A DNA stretch of 64,000 bases from Gammaproteobacteria bacterium (GTDB lineage Bacteria > Pseudomonadota > Gammaproteobacteria > Pseudomonadales > JADFDG01), in the NCBI GenBank assembly GCA_018262975.1, contig JADFDG010000010.1, forward strand, positions 62,001-126,000, read 5' to 3'. The position numbers were made by a program, and so were the translations under genes. Under the pieces are notes generated by a model. It saw only the letters and a list, made by a program, of their open reading frames with translations, was not told the origin of the DNA and searched no databases. Of the stretch, positions 62,823 to 64,000 are shown in pieces; position 1 is the stretch's first letter; each line of letters begins with the position of its first letter.

Positions 62823-64000
62823 ATGCCATTCATTCCGCACACGCAAGACGACATCGCCGCGATGCTCGACACCATCGGTGTTGCGCGCATCGACGACATC
62901 TTCGACGAGATTCCCGCGCGCATCCGCGCCGAGGGTCTCAAGCACACGCCCGAAGGCCTGTCGGAGATGGCCGTCACGCGCCTGATGCGCGAGCGTGCCG
63001 CGCAGGATGAAGGCCTCACCTGCTTCCTCGGCGCCGGCGCCTACGAGCACCACGTGCCGGCGGCCGTCTGGGAAATCGCCACCCGCGGCGAGTTCTACAC
63101 CGCCTACACGCCGTACCAGGCCGAAGCCAGCCAGGGCACGCTGCAGGTCATCTACGAATACCAGTCGATGATGGCGCACCTGACCGGCATGGACGTGTCG
63201 AACGCGTCCGTATACGACGGCGGTTCGGGCCTGTCGGAAGCCGTGCTGATGGCGGTGCGCACGCATCGCAAGTCCAAATCGCGCAAGGTGCTGGTGCTGG
63301 GCGCGCTCAACCCGCGCTGGAAGCGTGCCTGCGAAGCCATCGTCGGCAACCAGGACGTGGGCCTGGTGGAAGTGCCGTTCGATGCCGCCACCGGCGTCAC
63401 CGCGCTGGTCGAACTGCAGAAGTTCGCCGGCCAGGATTTCGCCGGCATCGTCATCGCGCAGCCGAACTTCTTCGGCCGCCTCGAAGACGTGGACGCCATC
63501 ACCGACTTCGCGCACGCGCAGGGCTGGCTGGTGGTGGGTGCGGTGAATCCGACCTCGCTGGCCATCCTCAAGGCGCCGGGACAGTGGGGCGAGAAGGGTG
63601 CGGACATCGTCATCGGTGACGGCCAGCCGCTGGGTATCCCGCTGTCGAGCGGCGGCCCGTACTTCGGCTTCCTGTGCTGCAAGATGGACATCGTGCGCAA
63701 CATGCCGGGCCGGATCATCGGCCGCACCGTGGACCTCGAAGGCCGCCCGGGCTTCGTGCTCACGCTGCAGGCGCGCGAGCAGCACATCCGCCGCGCGAAA
63801 GCGACCAGCAACATCTGCACCAACCAGGGGCTGGCGATGACCGCCGCCACCATCTACATGAGCCTGATGGGCCCGAACGGCCTGGAGGAAGTGGCCACGC
63901 TGTCGCACGCCAACACGAAGAAGACGCTGGACGCGCTGTGCCGCGTGCCGGGCGTGACGCGCGTGTTCGACGGCCCGTTCTTCCACGAGGCGGTGATCCG
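62823..64000 (+). CDS. gcvPA: Glycine dehydrogenase (decarboxylating) subunit 1, partial at window end
   Basis: The P protein decarboxylates glycine with PLP. The visible 392 residues match subunit 1 of the split form: it starts [15 protein letters not shown], has [26 protein letters not shown] and [10 protein letters not shown]. The single-chain GcvP has a different N-terminus. The PLP Lys is in subunit 2, presumably beyond the window. Runs off the right edge. Confidence 0.93.
   Translation, partial: MPFIPHTQDDIAAMLDTIGVARIDDIFDEIPARIRAEGLKHTPEGLSEMAVTRLMRERAAQDEGLTCFLGAGAYEHHVPAAVWEIATRGEFYTAYTPYQAEASQGTLQVIYEYQSMMAHLTGMDVSNASVYDGGSGLSEAVLMAVRTHRKSKSRKVLVLGALNPRWKRACEAIVGNQDVGLVEVPFDAATGVTALVELQKFAGQDFAGIVIAQPNFFGRLEDVDAITDFAHAQGWLVVGAVNPTSLAILKAPGQWGEKGADIVIGDGQPLGIPLSSGGPYFGFLCCKMDIVRNMPGRIIGRTVDLEGRPGFVLTLQAREQHIRRAKATSNICTNQGLAMTAATIYMSLMGPNGLEEVATLSHANTKKTLDALCRVPGVTRVFDGPFFHEAVI

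Overview
The window is GC-rich, densely packed chromosome from a gammaproteobacterium. Three blocks of gene order point to that class: trxA-rho-ubiD-fre; algZ-algR-hemC-hemD-hemX-hemY facing argH-lptM-lysA-dapF-(DUF484)-xerC; and UPF0149-pepP-ubiH-ubiI facing the zapA-6S RNA-5-FCL unit. The mix (AlgZ/AlgR LytTR system, a Rho with a long disordered N-terminus, a glycine decarboxylase that looks like the split GcvPA/GcvPB type) suits the Xanthomonadales/Nevskiales/Chromatiales region. I cannot name a genus from sequence alone, and no rRNA or tRNA gene is visible. Nothing indicates a prophage, plasmid or integron.

Layout. 1-17 kb is housekeeping: transcription termination (rho), ubiquinone (ubiD, fre), tetrapyrrole synthesis (hemC/D/X/Y) behind the algZR regulators, arginine and lysine synthesis, LPS-assembly lipoprotein lptM, peptidoglycan precursor dapF, and the dimer-resolution recombinase xerC. 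17-25 kb is accessory lipid/hydrophobic-compound metabolism: a START protein, an AraC regulator with a double SRPBCC protein, yigB, yqcC, an epoxide-hydrolase-like enzyme with a Lys/Ala-rich tail, an SDR and a PF10118 protein. 25-27.5 kb encodes a secreted lectin/DUF11 protein. 27.5-39.3 kb holds two divergent, paralogous clusters: one has an Anbu-type proteasome homologue, a transglutaminase, an alpha-E protein and a circularly permuted ATP-grasp; the other has a giant DUF2126 transglutaminase, an ATP-grasp/alpha-E fusion and another transglutaminase. The ribosomal peptide bTHX gene and a membrane-protein gene lie between them. 39.4-44.8 kb is a compact signalling/uptake operon (YfiR, CHASE8-like hybrid histidine kinase, TonB-dependent receptor). 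44.9-51 kb has two NhaD/ArsB-type transporters and a MarR-EmrA-EmrB efflux operon. 51-64 kb returns to housekeeping: rpiA/ilvA, a TraF-like outer-membrane protein, 5-FCL/6S RNA/zapA, pepP-ubiH-ubiI and gcvT-gcvH-gcvPA (cut by the window end).

The most striking non-coding feature is a family of short GTAG-headed palindromes (REP elements, often paired as REPINs) at ten loci. The arm is GTAGCGAGGGGGCCATGCCC followed by CCGA. They sit against gene ends, and in several genes the GTA(G/A) head supplies the stop codon. One arm is translated as part of lptM, and one pair encloses a bidirectional terminator. No RAYT transposase gene lies in the window.

The best candidates for an incompletely described system are the paired ATP-grasp/alpha-E/transglutaminase/Anbu clusters, whose reaction and substrate remain unclear, and the YfiR/CHASE8 kinase operon, which looks like a YfiNR-type periplasmic switch with a histidine-kinase output instead of a diguanylate cyclase.
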